64,000 bases of DNA from Bacteroidales bacterium UBA3297 (lineage in GTDB: Bacteria > Bacteroidota > Bacteroidia > Bacteroidales > Paludibacteraceae): positions 148,709 through 212,708 of the forward strand of contig DETD01000004.1 in NCBI GenBank assembly GCA_002362105.1. Reading direction: 5' to 3'. This document shows, piece by piece, positions 52,222-61,070 of this stretch. Below the pieces are notes generated by a model. It had not been told where the DNA came from and searched no databases. It saw nothing but the letters and a program-made list of their open reading frames with translations. Each line of letters opens with the position of its first letter. Within the stretch, counting starts at the first letter, position 1. The position numbers and the translations under genes are program-made.

Positions 52222-55200
52222 ATGAAATTTAATTTCAAGATTCAGCAATACCAGACCGATGCCGTGGAAAACACGGTGGCGGTCTTCGAGGGGCAGCCTC
52301 ATGTTGAGGGCGAACTCTATAAAAGGGACTTGGGTAAGAGGACTGGTGTCATTACATATGAAGATGAATATAACGCCTATCGAAACCACGAGATAGAAAG
52401 CGCACTTTTGAAAAAGGTGGCCGTCAACACCTATGCGCCCTTACTCGAAAATATCCGCAATTCGCAGAAGAATTCAGACATCACTTTGTCGAGTGCGCTC
52501 GCGCCCGGGTTCGGTGCCTGCAACCTCGACATCGACATGGAGACCGGTACCGGAAAAACGTATGTCTACATCAAGACTATGTTCGAACTGAACAAGCGTT
52601 ATGGCTGGACCAAGTTCATCGTGGTGGTGCCGAGCGTTGCCATCCGCGAGGGTGTATACAAAAGTTTCGAGGCTCTGGAAGAACACTTTATGTTCTACTA
52701 CCAGAAAAAGGCCCGCTACTTTATTTACGACAGCAAGAACCTGACCAAACTGGACTCGTATTCATCGAGCGCAGACATAAACGTGATGATTATCAACTTC
52801 CAGGCCTTTGCTACCTCTATGAAAGAGGGTGGCAAGAGTAAGGAAAGTAAGATTATGTACTCGGAACGTGACGAATTCCAAAGCCGACGCCCTATTGATG
52901 TGATAGCGGCAAACCGCCCCATCGTTATTATAGATGAGCCACAAAGAATGGAAGGCGCGGCAACACAGAACGCGTTGAAGAAGTTCAACCCTCTGTTTAC
53001 CCTCTACTACTCGGCCACCCACAAAACCAACCATAACACCGTTTATGCGCTCGACTCGCTAGATGCCTATAACCAGAAACTGGTGAAGAAGATTCAGGTG
53101 AAGGCCTTTAAGGTGGAGAACCTGCAGGGGAAGGACAGCTATATGTACATCGACGACATAAAGATAAGTCCGAAAGAGCCGCCAATGGTTCGTATTAACC
53201 TTGAAGTCCAGACAACAACGGGCATCAAGCGTGAAACGCGCCTGTTCAGAAAAGGCGACAAACTGGCTGAGGAAAGTGGACTGAGACAATACGACGGTTA
53301 TGAAATTACCGACATTATGCCAGAGAAAGACAGCGTGATCTTTTTGAACGGTGTTGTGCTACGAAAGGGCGATGTTATTGGCGACATCGATGAGGAGGCC
53401 ATACAGCGGGTGCAGATAAGGGAGACCATCAAGTCGCATCTTGAAAAAGAAAAGTTGCTGTTCGAAAAAGGCATCAAAACGCTATCGTTGTTTTTCATCG
53501 ACGAAGTGGCCAACTACAAGAGCTACGACGAAAATGGAGAAACGGTGCATGGCAAGTTCTGGAAGATATTCGAGGAGGAATACAGTGCTCAGGTGGCGGA
53601 ACGGAAAAGCGACCTGTTTGCAGGCGACGACTATCCGGCCTATCTCGACCGTTTTCCTGTCGAACAAGTCCATAACGGCTATTTCTCTATTGACAAGAAG
53701 GGACATGCCATTAACAGCAAGGAAGATTCGGCCGAGGCTATATCGGCATACGACCTTATCTTGAAAAACAAGGAACGCCTGTTGGACTTCAACGAGCCAA
53801 CAAGGTTCATCTTCTCACATTCCGCACTGAGTGAGGGGTGGGACAATCCGAACGTGTTCCAAATCTGCACGCTGCGGCATGCGGGCTCAGACACCCGCCG
53901 ACGTCAGGAAATAGGGCGTGGACTGCGCCTTTGTGTCGATCAAAACGGTGAACGGATGGACTATGAGCGGTTGGGCGAAAATGTGCACGAAATAAACAAA
54001 CTGACCGTTATTGCCAACGAAAGTTATGCCGACTTTGTTAGCGGTTTCCAAAAAGAGTTGCGCGACGCTCTCAGAGATAGGCCGACAAAGCCTTCCATCC
54101 TGTTCTTTATGGGAAAGTCGTTCAAACTCGACGACGGTTCTACCCATACGATTGACGAACAAGAGGCCACTTCGATAATGAGTTACCTGATCGATAACGA
54201 ATATGTTGATAGTGACAATAACCTTCTCGAAAGTTACAAAGAAGCCGCCGAAAAAGGCGATTTTGAGCCAATGGGTAAGAAAATAAGACCTTTCGAAAAG
54301 CAAATCCACCAGATCATCAGAACATTGTTTGACGAGAATGCGGCGATTGAGAACCTGATTGAAGATGGGAATAAGACCACAGTAAAGGAAAACACCCTGA
54401 ACGCAAACTTCCAGAAAAAGGAGTTCATCGACTTGTGGAACGAAATCAACCACAAATATGCCTATACGGTCTCGTACGACTCCGACGAATTGGTGAAAAA
54501 GGCGGTTGACAGCATTAACCGCAACCTTTCGATACGCAAAATGCGGTATACGGCAACGGTGGTGGACCAGAAGAGCGGGGCGGGCGAATTCGGCAACATG
54601 CAGACGTCGACGCACGACTTGAGGACGATGGGTGGGTCGAATGTGAAATACGACCTGGTAGGCGAAATAGCCAAGGGCGCCAACCTGACACGCAGGACGG
54701 TAGTAAAGATTCTGAAAGGCATGGAACCGGGCAAGCTGCTCTACTTCAAGGAAAATCCGGAAGACTTCATCCACAACGCCATCAAACTGATCAGAGAGCA
54801 GAAGGCGACAATGATAATAGACAGTATATCGTATAACCAGGTAGACGGTTGTTACGAAAGCAGCATCTTCACGGCAGAAAAGCACTCGCAGCCGATAGAG
54901 TCGGCATTGCCCGCCAAAAAACACATATTGGACTATGTGTTTACCGACAGCGATACGGAAAGGAAATTCGCCAACGAACTGGAAGCAGCGGAAGAAGTTG
55001 TTGTGTATGCGAAAATACCGCGTAGTCTGCAGATACCGACGCCTGTAGGCAACTATGCGCCAGACTGGGCAATAGCCTTCAAGAAAGGAAGTGTGAAACA
55101 CATTTTCTTTATAGCGGAAACAAAGGGAACATTGGAGCAGATGCAGTTAAAGCCAGTGGAACTGACTAAAATCAACTGCGCCCGCAAGGTGTTCAACGAG

Positions 55201-55278
55201 GCCTGTACCACGCAGGCAAGGTACTCGCTTGTGACAAACTATAAAGAGCTGTTGGACGAGATGGAGAAGCTGAAATAA
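52222..55278 (+). CDS. type III-like restriction subunit (Res): helicase plus PD-(D/E)xK nuclease
   Basis: 1018 residues from MKFNFKIQQYQTDAVENTV (the frame is open nine codons earlier, overlapping mod). Superfamily 2 motor: Walker A METGTGKTYVYIKT (about 104-115), DEPQ box IVIIDEPQRMEG (about 237), YYSATHKTNHN, and motif VI RRRQEIGRGLRL (about 556). At the C-terminus a nuclease fold with NYAPDWAIAF (Asp about 947) and FIAETKGTLEQ (Glu-x-Lys about 965), the type III Res endonuclease pattern. It should cut DNA at unmodified sites recognised by Mod. 11 bases after mod. A terminator-like hairpin follows. Confidence 0.9.
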   Translation: MKFNFKIQQYQTDAVENTVAVFEGQPHVEGELYKRDLGKRTGVITYEDEYNAYRNHEIESALLKKVAVNTYAPLLENIRNSQKNSDITLSSALAPGFGACNLDIDMETGTGKTYVYIKTMFELNKRYGWTKFIVVVPSVAIREGVYKSFEALEEHFMFYYQKKARYFIYDSKNLTKLDSYSSSADINVMIINFQAFATSMKEGGKSKESKIMYSERDEFQSRRPIDVIAANRPIVIIDEPQRMEGAATQNALKKFNPLFTLYYSATHKTNHNTVYALDSLDAYNQKLVKKIQVKAFKVENLQGKDSYMYIDDIKISPKEPPMVRINLEVQTTTGIKRETRLFRKGDKLAEESGLRQYDGYEITDIMPEKDSVIFLNGVVLRKGDVIGDIDEEAIQRVQIRETIKSHLEKEKLLFEKGIKTLSLFFIDEVANYKSYDENGETVHGKFWKIFEEEYSAQVAERKSDLFAGDDYPAYLDRFPVEQVHNGYFSIDKKGHAINSKEDSAEAISAYDLILKNKERLLDFNEPTRFIFSHSALSEGWDNPNVFQICTLRHAGSDTRRRQEIGRGLRLCVDQNGERMDYERLGENVHEINKLTVIANESYADFVSGFQKELRDALRDRPTKPSILFFMGKSFKLDDGSTHTIDEQEATSIMSYLIDNEYVDSDNNLLESYKEAAEKGDFEPMGKKIRPFEKQIHQIIRTLFDENAAIENLIEDGNKTTVKENTLNANFQKKEFIDLWNEINHKYAYTVSYDSDELVKKAVDSINRNLSIRKMRYTATVVDQKSGAGEFGNMQTSTHDLRTMGGSNVKYDLVGEIAKGANLTRRTVVKILKGMEPGKLLYFKENPEDFIHNAIKLIREQKATMIIDSISYNQVDGCYESSIFTAEKHSQPIESALPAKKHILDYVFTDSDTERKFANELEAAEEVVVYAKIPRSLQIPTPVGNYAPDWAIAFKKGSVKHIFFIAETKGTLEQMQLKPVELTKINCARKVFNEACTTQARYSLVTNYKELLDEMEKLK

Positions 55279-55323
55279 GCAATTCGCCGTCGACAAGAGC
55301 AATTCCAAGAAGCACTGTATACA

Positions 55324-55360
55324 GAAACGGCTGGCATATCTGTTGCCAGCCGTTATCTAT
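55324..55360 (+). terminator. terminator-like hairpin after res
   Basis: AACGGCTGGCA pairs perfectly with TGCCAGCCGTT across a seven-base loop. The tail is only moderately T-rich, so it may act on both strands with the convergent gene at 55383. Confidence 0.6.
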
Positions 55361-55382
55361 TTACACCACCAAAGCATTATAG

Positions 55383-55805
55383 TCATTCAATAACGTACGT
55401 CATACTTTTCTCTATATCAGTAAGAGTCGCATTCTTACTGTCAACTACGAATTTCCTATTATCATGATATATGGTATCTCCTTTTTGTATGTACGTGCCT
55501 TTATACAACGGAGAAAAAACTTTATCGAGAGAAACCGTAGTACCCGACAAGACACGTCCGTCTTTCGTAAAAACAATATATGTGTAACCACTGTGTGGGC
55601 CGTCCCTCTCAAAATAAGAAGCTACAATATGGTAATTCCATTTCTTATAGAGTTGCCAGCCGACAGAATAGGCCATACAAACCACCAAACAACCAGCCAT
55701 AATGTCATTGGCAACCTTTACACAAAGGTGTTCTTTTTCTTTTGTAAACCATGATATAGCAGACCAAAACAAAGAAAAAAGGCTGTAAGAAAGAATGGTC
55801 CACAT
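55383..55805 (-). CDS. small membrane protein, possibly frame-broken
   Basis: 140 residues starting MWTILSYSLFSLFWSAISWF, with two membrane segments (about 1-19 and 35-55) and a soluble C-terminal domain with YFERDGPHSGYTYIVFTKDGRVLSG and FSPLYKGTYIQKGDTIYHDNRKFVV. Unknown family. A second open frame, 55906-55718 on the same strand, encodes a much more natural membrane N-terminus (MNIFRCVSVIISALFLTVAS and more) and stops at KKKNTFV just where this frame continues with KEKEHLCV. One gene broken by a shift in the AAAAGAAAAAG stretch near 55730-55745 is a good alternative. Confidence 0.5.
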   Translation of the reverse strand: MWTILSYSLFSLFWSAISWFTKEKEHLCVKVANDIMAGCLVVCMAYSVGWQLYKKWNYHIVASYFERDGPHSGYTYIVFTKDGRVLSGTTVSLDKVFSPLYKGTYIQKGDTIYHDNRKFVVDSKNATLTDIEKSMTYVIE

Positions 55806-55906
55806 AAGAAGGCTGCAAATACTACAACTATTCCTAAATCGGTTAAACTGGCAACAGTTAGGAACAATGCAGATATAATAACAGAGACACAACGGAAGAT
55901 ATTCAT
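55718..55906 (-). pseudogene. candidate N-terminal part of the preceding membrane gene, in another frame
   Basis: 62 residues with two strongly hydrophobic segments (about 4-20 and 25-50) and a plausible ATG start. It overlaps the 55383-55805 frame and ends in an A-rich stretch. Read together, the two frames would give a protein of about 175 residues with several membrane helices. It could instead be a real overlapping small gene. The remaining 266 bases up to 56172 hold only a TACTTTTG element for the next gene. Confidence 0.35.
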
Positions 55907-56136
55907 ATTTACATAAAACTATAAACAGTGATTAAAAAAGGGGGAAAAGTCCATATTCAGATCTGATTGATTCCAGAAGCGTAGAAACGTCTCACCATGT
56001 TGATAGCAGCAGAGGCAGAGACGGCAACTACATATGCGGCAGTGACTCAATAGAGGATACACCAGCAACGGGCACAAAAGTCATTATTGCCTACTTTTAA
56101 GGCTGAATTGCTCTTTATAAACAGAAAAATATGAGA

Positions 56137-56144
56137 TACTTTTG
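56137..56144 (+). promoter_or_regulatory. -7 element (TACTTTTG) of the acidic protein gene
   Basis: Matches TAnnTTTG, 28 bases before the ATG at 56173; the -33 half is unclear. Confidence 0.45.
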
Positions 56145-56172
56145 TTTAAACATTAATTAAAACACTTCAAAG

Positions 56173-56595
56173 ATGAGAGCTTATATTTCTGGAAAAATTA
56201 CAACAAAGCAAGACTTTGTACTTCAAAACATCTGGTTTGCAAACGATGAAGCAGAAGATACTGACATTCCAAGCGAAAACTGCGTCGGAATTGAGGCAGA
56301 GAATTTCGAGACCATGTTTGATGAAACAGACCCAACAGTGTTTCATTGCCGTTGGAAGGGTGTTTTCCTAGTCACAGCCGACGAAGACGGCGAGGAAACA
56401 TACACAGACGACTGGACAGCCGCAGACTTGGTTAGTTTGATTAACGAAAAAAATCTGACAATTCGAAATTTAAGCGGATTTGTAGACGAAGACACGAACG
56501 TGGTTATCACCGCCATTAAACTAGAAGACGAAGAAGGAGAATATGAGTTCTCTGAAGAAATGTTAGAGATGGAACCTATTGAGTTCTACGTCTAA
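56173..56595 (+). CDS. acidic hypothetical protein
   Basis: 140 residues, strongly acidic (runs of Asp/Glu such as TADEDGEETYTDDW and KLEDEEGEYEFSEEML), no signal peptide or membrane segment. The N-terminus MRAYISGKITTKQDF and the WKGVFLVTADEDG stretch suggest a small beta-rich cytoplasmic protein. I do not recognise a family and would not assign a function. Its strong acidity resembles some DNA-mimic proteins, but nothing specific supports that. Single gene, convergent with the 68-residue gene. Confidence 0.55.
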   Translation: MRAYISGKITTKQDFVLQNIWFANDEAEDTDIPSENCVGIEAENFETMFDETDPTVFHCRWKGVFLVTADEDGEETYTDDWTAADLVSLINEKNLTIRNLSGFVDEDTNVVITAIKLEDEEGEYEFSEEMLEMEPIEFYV

Positions 56596-56611
56596 ACAGC
56601 CACCTGTAAAT

Positions 56612-56818
56612 CTATATCATCAGCATAATGCGTCCCCCCTCTTTGATAAACATGGCGGGGTTCCGGCAGACCACCGCATAGACCTGGCGGCCAGAGACAG
56701 GCTTACCGTCTGCGCGAATATGCATGCGCTTACGGTTAATGGTATCGGCAATTTGTTCGGTAGTCAGTCCACGGTTTGCTTGGGCAAGGACGACAACGAT
56801 GCACTCTTCAATAGTCAT
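56612..56818 (-). CDS. small HTH-like protein (HARE-HTH type)
   Basis: 68 residues: MTIEECIVVVLAQANRGLTTEQIADTI is a typical first half of a winged-helix fold, followed by a basic RKRMHIRADGKPVSGRQVYAVV recognition part and the wing CRNPAMFIKEGGRIML. The pattern is like HARE-HTH domains, which are linked to DNA-acting enzymes; a DNA-binding role is inferred. It follows gpmI by about 70 bases, with a hairpin between them. Confidence 0.6.
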   Translation of the reverse strand: MTIEECIVVVLAQANRGLTTEQIADTINRKRMHIRADGKPVSGRQVYAVVCRNPAMFIKEGGRIMLMI

Positions 56819-56840
56819 TTAACAGTTGGAATTAATAAAA

Positions 56841-56871
56841 GGAAAGGGCGGCCTAAAAAGACCGCCCTTCT
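56841..56871 (-). terminator. terminator of gpmI
   Basis: On the minus strand AAGGGCGGTC pairs with GGCCGCCCTT, followed by TCCTTTTATT. Confidence 0.65.
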
Positions 56872-56887
56872 TCCTATAATAAGGAGA

Positions 56888-58423
56888 TTAGTTCTTAATC
56901 AGGTTCTTACCAGTCATATCGGCAGGCTGTTCCAAGCCCATGATGTGGAGGATAGAAGGAGCCACGTCGGCAAGGACACCATCGGAAACCTTAGCAGACT
57001 TGTTCTTATCGTTACATACATAGATGAACGGAACAGGGTTCAAAGAGTGGGCGGTATTAGGTGTACCGTCAGGGTTGATGGCATTATCGGCATTACCGTG
57101 GTCAGCAATGATGACAGACTCGTAACCATTCGCCAAAGCAGCAGTAATAACGTCTTTAACACAAGCATCGATAGCGACAACAGCCTTCTCGATAGCCTCG
57201 TAGACACCCGTGTGACCCACCATGTCGCCATTAGCGAAGTTCACCACAATAAAGTCGAACTTGTTGCTGTTGATAGACTCAACCAACTTGTCCTTTACCT
57301 CGTAAGCGCTCATTTCAGGCTTCATGTCATAAGTAGCAACCTTAGGAGAAGCCACCAAGACGCGCTCTTCACCTTCGTAAGGAGCCTCACGACCACCGTT
57401 GAAGAAGAAGGTAACGTGAGCATATTTTTCGGTTTCGGCAGTGTGCAACTGCTTCAAGCCCTTGCTAGAAAGATATTCACCAAGTGTGTTCATCACATTT
57501 TCCTTAGGGAAGAGGATGTCTACATTCTTGAAAGAAGGATCGTAAGGAGTCATGCAATAGAACTTGATGCCCTTAATGGTAGACATACCAGCCTCAGGCA
57601 TATCGGTCTGAGAGAGGACGGTAGTCATTTCCTTAGCACGGTCGTTACGGTAGTTGAAGAAAATAACCACATCACCCTCCTTAATGCGTCCGTCAACATT
57701 CTTGTCGAGCAGAGCAGGCATAAACTCGTCGGTGAGGTTCTGAGAGTCGTTAGACTTGTCGTAGTTGGCCTGGATAGCATCGGCAAGGTTATCGACCTTT
57801 TCACCGATACCGTTAACCAACAAATCGTAACCCTTCTTAATACGGTCCCAGTTCTTATCACGGTCCATAGCATAATAGCGGCCGATAACAGTAGCCACAT
57901 GACCAGCGCTTTTAGCAGTATGGTCAATCAGCTGCTGAACAAAGCCCTTACCACTCTTAGGGTCGGTATCGCGGCCGTCCATAAAGCAGTGGATGAAAGT
58001 ATTGTCGACACCATATTGTTTAGCCACGTCGCACAAAGTGAAGACATGAGTAAGCGAAGAGTGTACGCCACCCGTAGAGGTCAAGCCCATAAGGTGTACA
58101 TTCTTACCATTCTGTTTAGCATAAGTAAAAGCAGAAACGATTCCAGGGTTCTTGGCGATGCTGCCATCAGCACAAGCACGGTTAATCTTAACAAGGTCTT
58201 GGTAGACAATACGTCCGGCACCGATATTCAGGTGGCCCACCTCGGAATTACCCATCTGTCCATCAGGCAAACCAACGTTTTCGCCAGAAGCCTGCAACTT
58301 TGAATTCGGATAATTGGCGTTCAGATAATCCATGAACGGAGTAGGTGTGTTAAAGATAACGTCACCCTTACCCTTGTTACCGATTCCCCAACCATCGAGA
58401 ATCATCAATAAAGCTTTGCTCAT
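56888..58423 (-). CDS. gpmI: 2,3-bisphosphoglycerate-independent phosphoglycerate mutase
   Basis: A 511-residue glycolytic enzyme with two Mn ions. The start KALLMILDGWGIG, the nucleophile Ser in GQMGNSEVGHLNIGAGR, HCFMDGRDTDP, RYYAMDRD, FFNYRNDRA, NGDMVGHTG and IIADHGNADN all match. Normal length. A TAATTTTG element lies upstream (58463-58456). A long open frame runs opposite this gene and is taken as a by-product of its codon use. Confidence 0.97.
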   Translation of the reverse strand: MSKALLMILDGWGIGNKGKGDVIFNTPTPFMDYLNANYPNSKLQASGENVGLPDGQMGNSEVGHLNIGAGRIVYQDLVKINRACADGSIAKNPGIVSAFTYAKQNGKNVHLMGLTSTGGVHSSLTHVFTLCDVAKQYGVDNTFIHCFMDGRDTDPKSGKGFVQQLIDHTAKSAGHVATVIGRYYAMDRDKNWDRIKKGYDLLVNGIGEKVDNLADAIQANYDKSNDSQNLTDEFMPALLDKNVDGRIKEGDVVIFFNYRNDRAKEMTTVLSQTDMPEAGMSTIKGIKFYCMTPYDPSFKNVDILFPKENVMNTLGEYLSSKGLKQLHTAETEKYAHVTFFFNGGREAPYEGEERVLVASPKVATYDMKPEMSAYEVKDKLVESINSNKFDFIVVNFANGDMVGHTGVYEAIEKAVVAIDACVKDVITAALANGYESVIIADHGNADNAINPDGTPNTAHSLNPVPFIYVCNDKNKSAKVSDGVLADVAPSILHIMGLEQPADMTGKNLIKN

Positions 58424-58475
58424 AATACTGTTTAATTATTTATGTCGTATAAATGCAAAATTAATAAAGTTTACG

Positions 58476-58754
58476 CTAAGAGTTTTCCTCAACAAGGTCG
58501 AATTGCACATCAGTCGCCCTATTTTTTAAGACATCGAGCCTTTTACGCCCCAACTGGCTATGTCCGATAGAACCTTCGCCATCGGCAGCAGAAGAGGCGG
58601 CCCCAGCCTCCGAGGATGTTTCTCTACGGAAATACCCGTCGGAATTGGGTTTAAAAGCGGCCTTCACCCCAAAAATCAGTCTCAGCAGCGTAGAGCCGAC
58701 CACCAACAGGGGTATAACCAACAAAAAGAGGACAAAGACTAGAAATATGCCCAT
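58476..58754 (-). CDS. small membrane protein, DUF4834-like
   Basis: 92 residues from MGIFLVFVLFLLVIPLLVVG. One N-terminal membrane segment (about 3-28) is followed by a polar low-complexity tail (SSEAGAASSAADGEG) ending in a short charged helix, VQFDLVEENS. The RLIFGVK stretch after the membrane segment and the size resemble DUF4834 proteins of Bacteroidetes; function unknown. It begins 2 bases after the metF stop codon and ends the his-ftsE-metF run. Confidence 0.6.
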   Translation of the reverse strand: MGIFLVFVLFLLVIPLLVVGSTLLRLIFGVKAAFKPNSDGYFRRETSSEAGAASSAADGEGSIGHSQLGRKRLDVLKNRATDVQFDLVEENS

Positions 58755-58756
58755 TT

Positions 58757-59710
58757 TTAATAACAATTCTTGGCAACAGCGGCAACGCTGTTAGACGCAT
58801 TGATAGCATAAAAATGAATGCTTGGAACATTGTGGGCAATGAGGTCTTTAGCCTGCATGGTGCACCACTCTATTCCGCACAGTTCTTGCTCGGCCTCGGA
58901 CTTACACTTCTCTAACTCGCAGACAAAGTCAGACGGGATGTCGACCCTGAACGTCTTGGCCAAAACTGGAAGCTGCGCAAGCCTCTTAACCGGCTTGATA
59001 CCCGGAATGATAGGAACGTTTATGCCCACAGCGCGGCACTTGTCGACAAAATCGAAATACTTCTGGTTATCGAAAAACATTTGGGTAACCACGTAAGCGG
59101 CGCCGTTGTCGACTTTCTCCTTCAGGTATTTGAGGTCGATGTCGAAATTAAGCGCTTCCTCGTGCTTTTCGGGGTAGCCTGCCACGCCATAGCTGAAAGG
59201 AACAGCCGGTTTGTCGGGAATAGACGAACCGTCGCAAAAGATACCTTCGTTAAACCTGTTAATCTGCTGCTGCAGTTCAGTAGCGTGCGAATAGCCGTCT
59301 TTAACAGGAGTGAACCGTTTGTCTTGCGGAGCTTTGTCGCCACGCAACACCAACAAGTCGTGAATATCGAGGAAATTGAGGTCGATGAGCACATACTCGG
59401 TCTCTTCGCGCGAAAAGCCGCTGCAAAGGATGTGTGGCACCACGTCGATATTGTATTTATGCTTGATGGCGGCAGCAATAGCGACGGTACCCGGCCGGCG
59501 CCTCAGCGTCGCAGCCTCGAAAAGGCCACCGTCGGTATTCTTGTACACCAATTCGCTACGGTGCGTGGTGATGTTGATATATTTAGGGTCGAACTCGCGC
59601 AAACGGTCAATAGTAGCAAACAAAGAGTCGAGACTATTGCCCTTAATTGGAGGAGAAACCTCAAAAGAGAAAGCTGTAGACTTATTATTAAGAATCTTGT
59701 CTATTATCAT
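58757..59710 (-). CDS. metF: 5,10-methylenetetrahydrofolate reductase
   Basis: A 317-residue FAD-dependent barrel making 5-methyl-THF for methionine synthesis. FSFEVSPPIKGNS, PKYINITTHRSE, VVPHILCSGFSREE, LLVLRGDKAP and YVVTQMFFDNQKYFDFV are family motifs; the late IPGIKPV is also present. Its start overlaps the end of ftsE by 4 bases (translational coupling), although the two products act in unrelated pathways. Confidence 0.95.
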   Translation of the reverse strand: MIIDKILNNKSTAFSFEVSPPIKGNSLDSLFATIDRLREFDPKYINITTHRSELVYKNTDGGLFEAATLRRRPGTVAIAAAIKHKYNIDVVPHILCSGFSREETEYVLIDLNFLDIHDLLVLRGDKAPQDKRFTPVKDGYSHATELQQQINRFNEGIFCDGSSIPDKPAVPFSYGVAGYPEKHEEALNFDIDLKYLKEKVDNGAAYVVTQMFFDNQKYFDFVDKCRAVGINVPIIPGIKPVKRLAQLPVLAKTFRVDIPSDFVCELEKCKSEAEQELCGIEWCTMQAKDLIAHNVPSIHFYAINASNSVAAVAKNCY

Positions 59711-60435
59711 AAATTATAAAAATCGTCTAAGGTGAAATTTTCAAGTTGAGAAGATGGAATTTCGGTCAGTTTCCCTTCAACGCAGTGGAAAACGCGCCCT
59801 GGGAACATAGAAATCCACCTCATGTTGTGGGTAGCCATAACCACCGACGTTCCCGACTCAACCACTTGGTAAATAAGCTGCATGATTTCTTTGCCCGTGT
59901 GTGCATCGAGGTTACCGGTAGGCTCGTCGGCCAGAATAATCTGGGGGTTGTTGAGCAGAGCCCTGGCAATAACGACACGCTGCTGTTCACCACCCGACAG
60001 TTCGTGAGGCATTTTGTAGCCTTTGGCAGACATGCCCACAAAGTCGAGCACTTCTTTAATTCTGCGGTTAATGCTGGCCGAGTCTTTCATATCGGTAGCC
60101 CTAAGCACGAATTCAAGATTGTCGTTCACGCTACGGTCGGTAAGCAGTTTGAAATCTTGGAAAACGATGCCCAGCTTGCGCCTCAGGAAAGGGACCTGCT
60201 TACCCTTAATCTTGTTCAAGTCGAAGTTTAAGACACGCGCCTTACCTTCTGAAATTCTAGCCTCGGCATAGAACGACTTCAGGAGCGTAGACTTGCCACA
60301 CCCGACACGCCCGATAAGGTAAACGATTTCGCCCTTGTCTAACTTGAAGTCGACATTGCGTAAAACATCGACATGATTATAGGAAACATTAACCCCCCTG
60401 TAATCGATAAAAAGATTGCTATCGGCAGTTTGCAT
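59707..60435 (-). CDS. ftsE: FtsE-like ABC ATPase of cell division
   Basis: 242 residues from MQTADSNLFIDYRGVNVSYN; an upstream in-frame start is possible but overlaps hisIE. Walker A GRVGCGKSTLLKSF, Q-loop VFQDFKLL, signature LSGGEQQRVVIARAL, Walker B IILADEPTGNLD, and the H-loop ATHN. The FQDFKLLTDRSVNDNLEFVLRAT region is typical of FtsE, which together with FtsX controls peptidoglycan hydrolases at the septum. FtsX is not in the neighbourhood; it may lie elsewhere. Confidence 0.87.
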   Translation of the reverse strand: MQTADSNLFIDYRGVNVSYNHVDVLRNVDFKLDKGEIVYLIGRVGCGKSTLLKSFYAEARISEGKARVLNFDLNKIKGKQVPFLRRKLGIVFQDFKLLTDRSVNDNLEFVLRATDMKDSASINRRIKEVLDFVGMSAKGYKMPHELSGGEQQRVVIARALLNNPQIILADEPTGNLDAHTGKEIMQLIYQVVESGTSVVMATHNMRWISMFPGRVFHCVEGKLTEIPSSQLENFTLDDFYNL

Positions 60436-60445
60436 GCTTAAAAAA

Positions 60446-61051
60446 CTATTTATTAGCGTTAGAACGGCGTTTGTACAACTCAGCGACCACGTCTTCAATG
60501 CGCATATTTTTAGAAGAAAGGAGCACCATCAGATGGTAGACCAAATCGGCAGCCTCGGCGAGCACCTGTTCATTAGAGCCATGCGTAGAGGCAATAAGTG
60601 TTGAGAGCGCCTCTTCACCCACCATTTGGGCCATACGGTTAACGCCCTCGCCAAACAACTTGGCCGTGTAAGAGCCCTCAGGCATTTCGGCCTTACGCAG
60701 TTCAATGAGGTCTTGAAGGGAAGAAAGGAAGTTCAAGTCGCTCTTATTGGTGTCGCCCCAACAAGTGTCGGTACCTGTATGGCACACAGGGCCCACAGGA
60801 TGCACCTGAATAAGGAGGGTGTCGTTATCGCAGTCGATAGCCATCGACACCATATTCAAAAAGTTGCCACTGGTCTCGCCCTTAGTCCACAACTTCTGGC
60901 GGGTACGGCTATAAAAAGTAACCTTCTTCGTATCAATTGTTTTTTGGTAGGCCTCTTCGTTCATAAATCCCAACATAAGGACCTTTCGAGTATCGGCATC
61001 CTGTACAATGGCAGGAACCAGCCCACCCATCTTTTCAAAATCGGGTTTCAT
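60446..61051 (-). CDS. hisI: bifunctional phosphoribosyl-AMP cyclohydrolase / phosphoribosyl-ATP pyrophosphatase
   Basis: A 201-residue two-domain enzyme (HisIE) for steps two and three of histidine synthesis. The N-terminal cyclohydrolase has DCDNDTLLIQVHPVGPVCHTGTDTCW with its zinc and metal ligands; the C-terminal pyrophosphatase has GSYTAKLFGEGVNRMAQMVGEEA and the MazG-like EAADLVYHLMVLL. Lies 19 bases after hisA and 10 before ftsE. Confidence 0.96.
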   Translation of the reverse strand: MKPDFEKMGGLVPAIVQDADTRKVLMLGFMNEEAYQKTIDTKKVTFYSRTRQKLWTKGETSGNFLNMVSMAIDCDNDTLLIQVHPVGPVCHTGTDTCWGDTNKSDLNFLSSLQDLIELRKAEMPEGSYTAKLFGEGVNRMAQMVGEEALSTLIASTHGSNEQVLAEAADLVYHLMVLLSSKNMRIEDVVAELYKRRSNANK

Positions 61052-61070
61052 ATAAGAAATTAGTGATTTT

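Noticed and set aside
53887..55101. Open frame of about 400 codons opposite res
   Set aside because: Arg/Phe/Val-rich translation typical of a reverse-strand shadow; res itself has intact helicase and nuclease motifs over the same bases.
56579..58303. Long open frame (574 codons) on the plus strand opposite gpmI
   Set aside because: Antisense shadow of gpmI, which carries all family motifs; the frame also overlaps the stop region of the preceding gene and has low-complexity composition.
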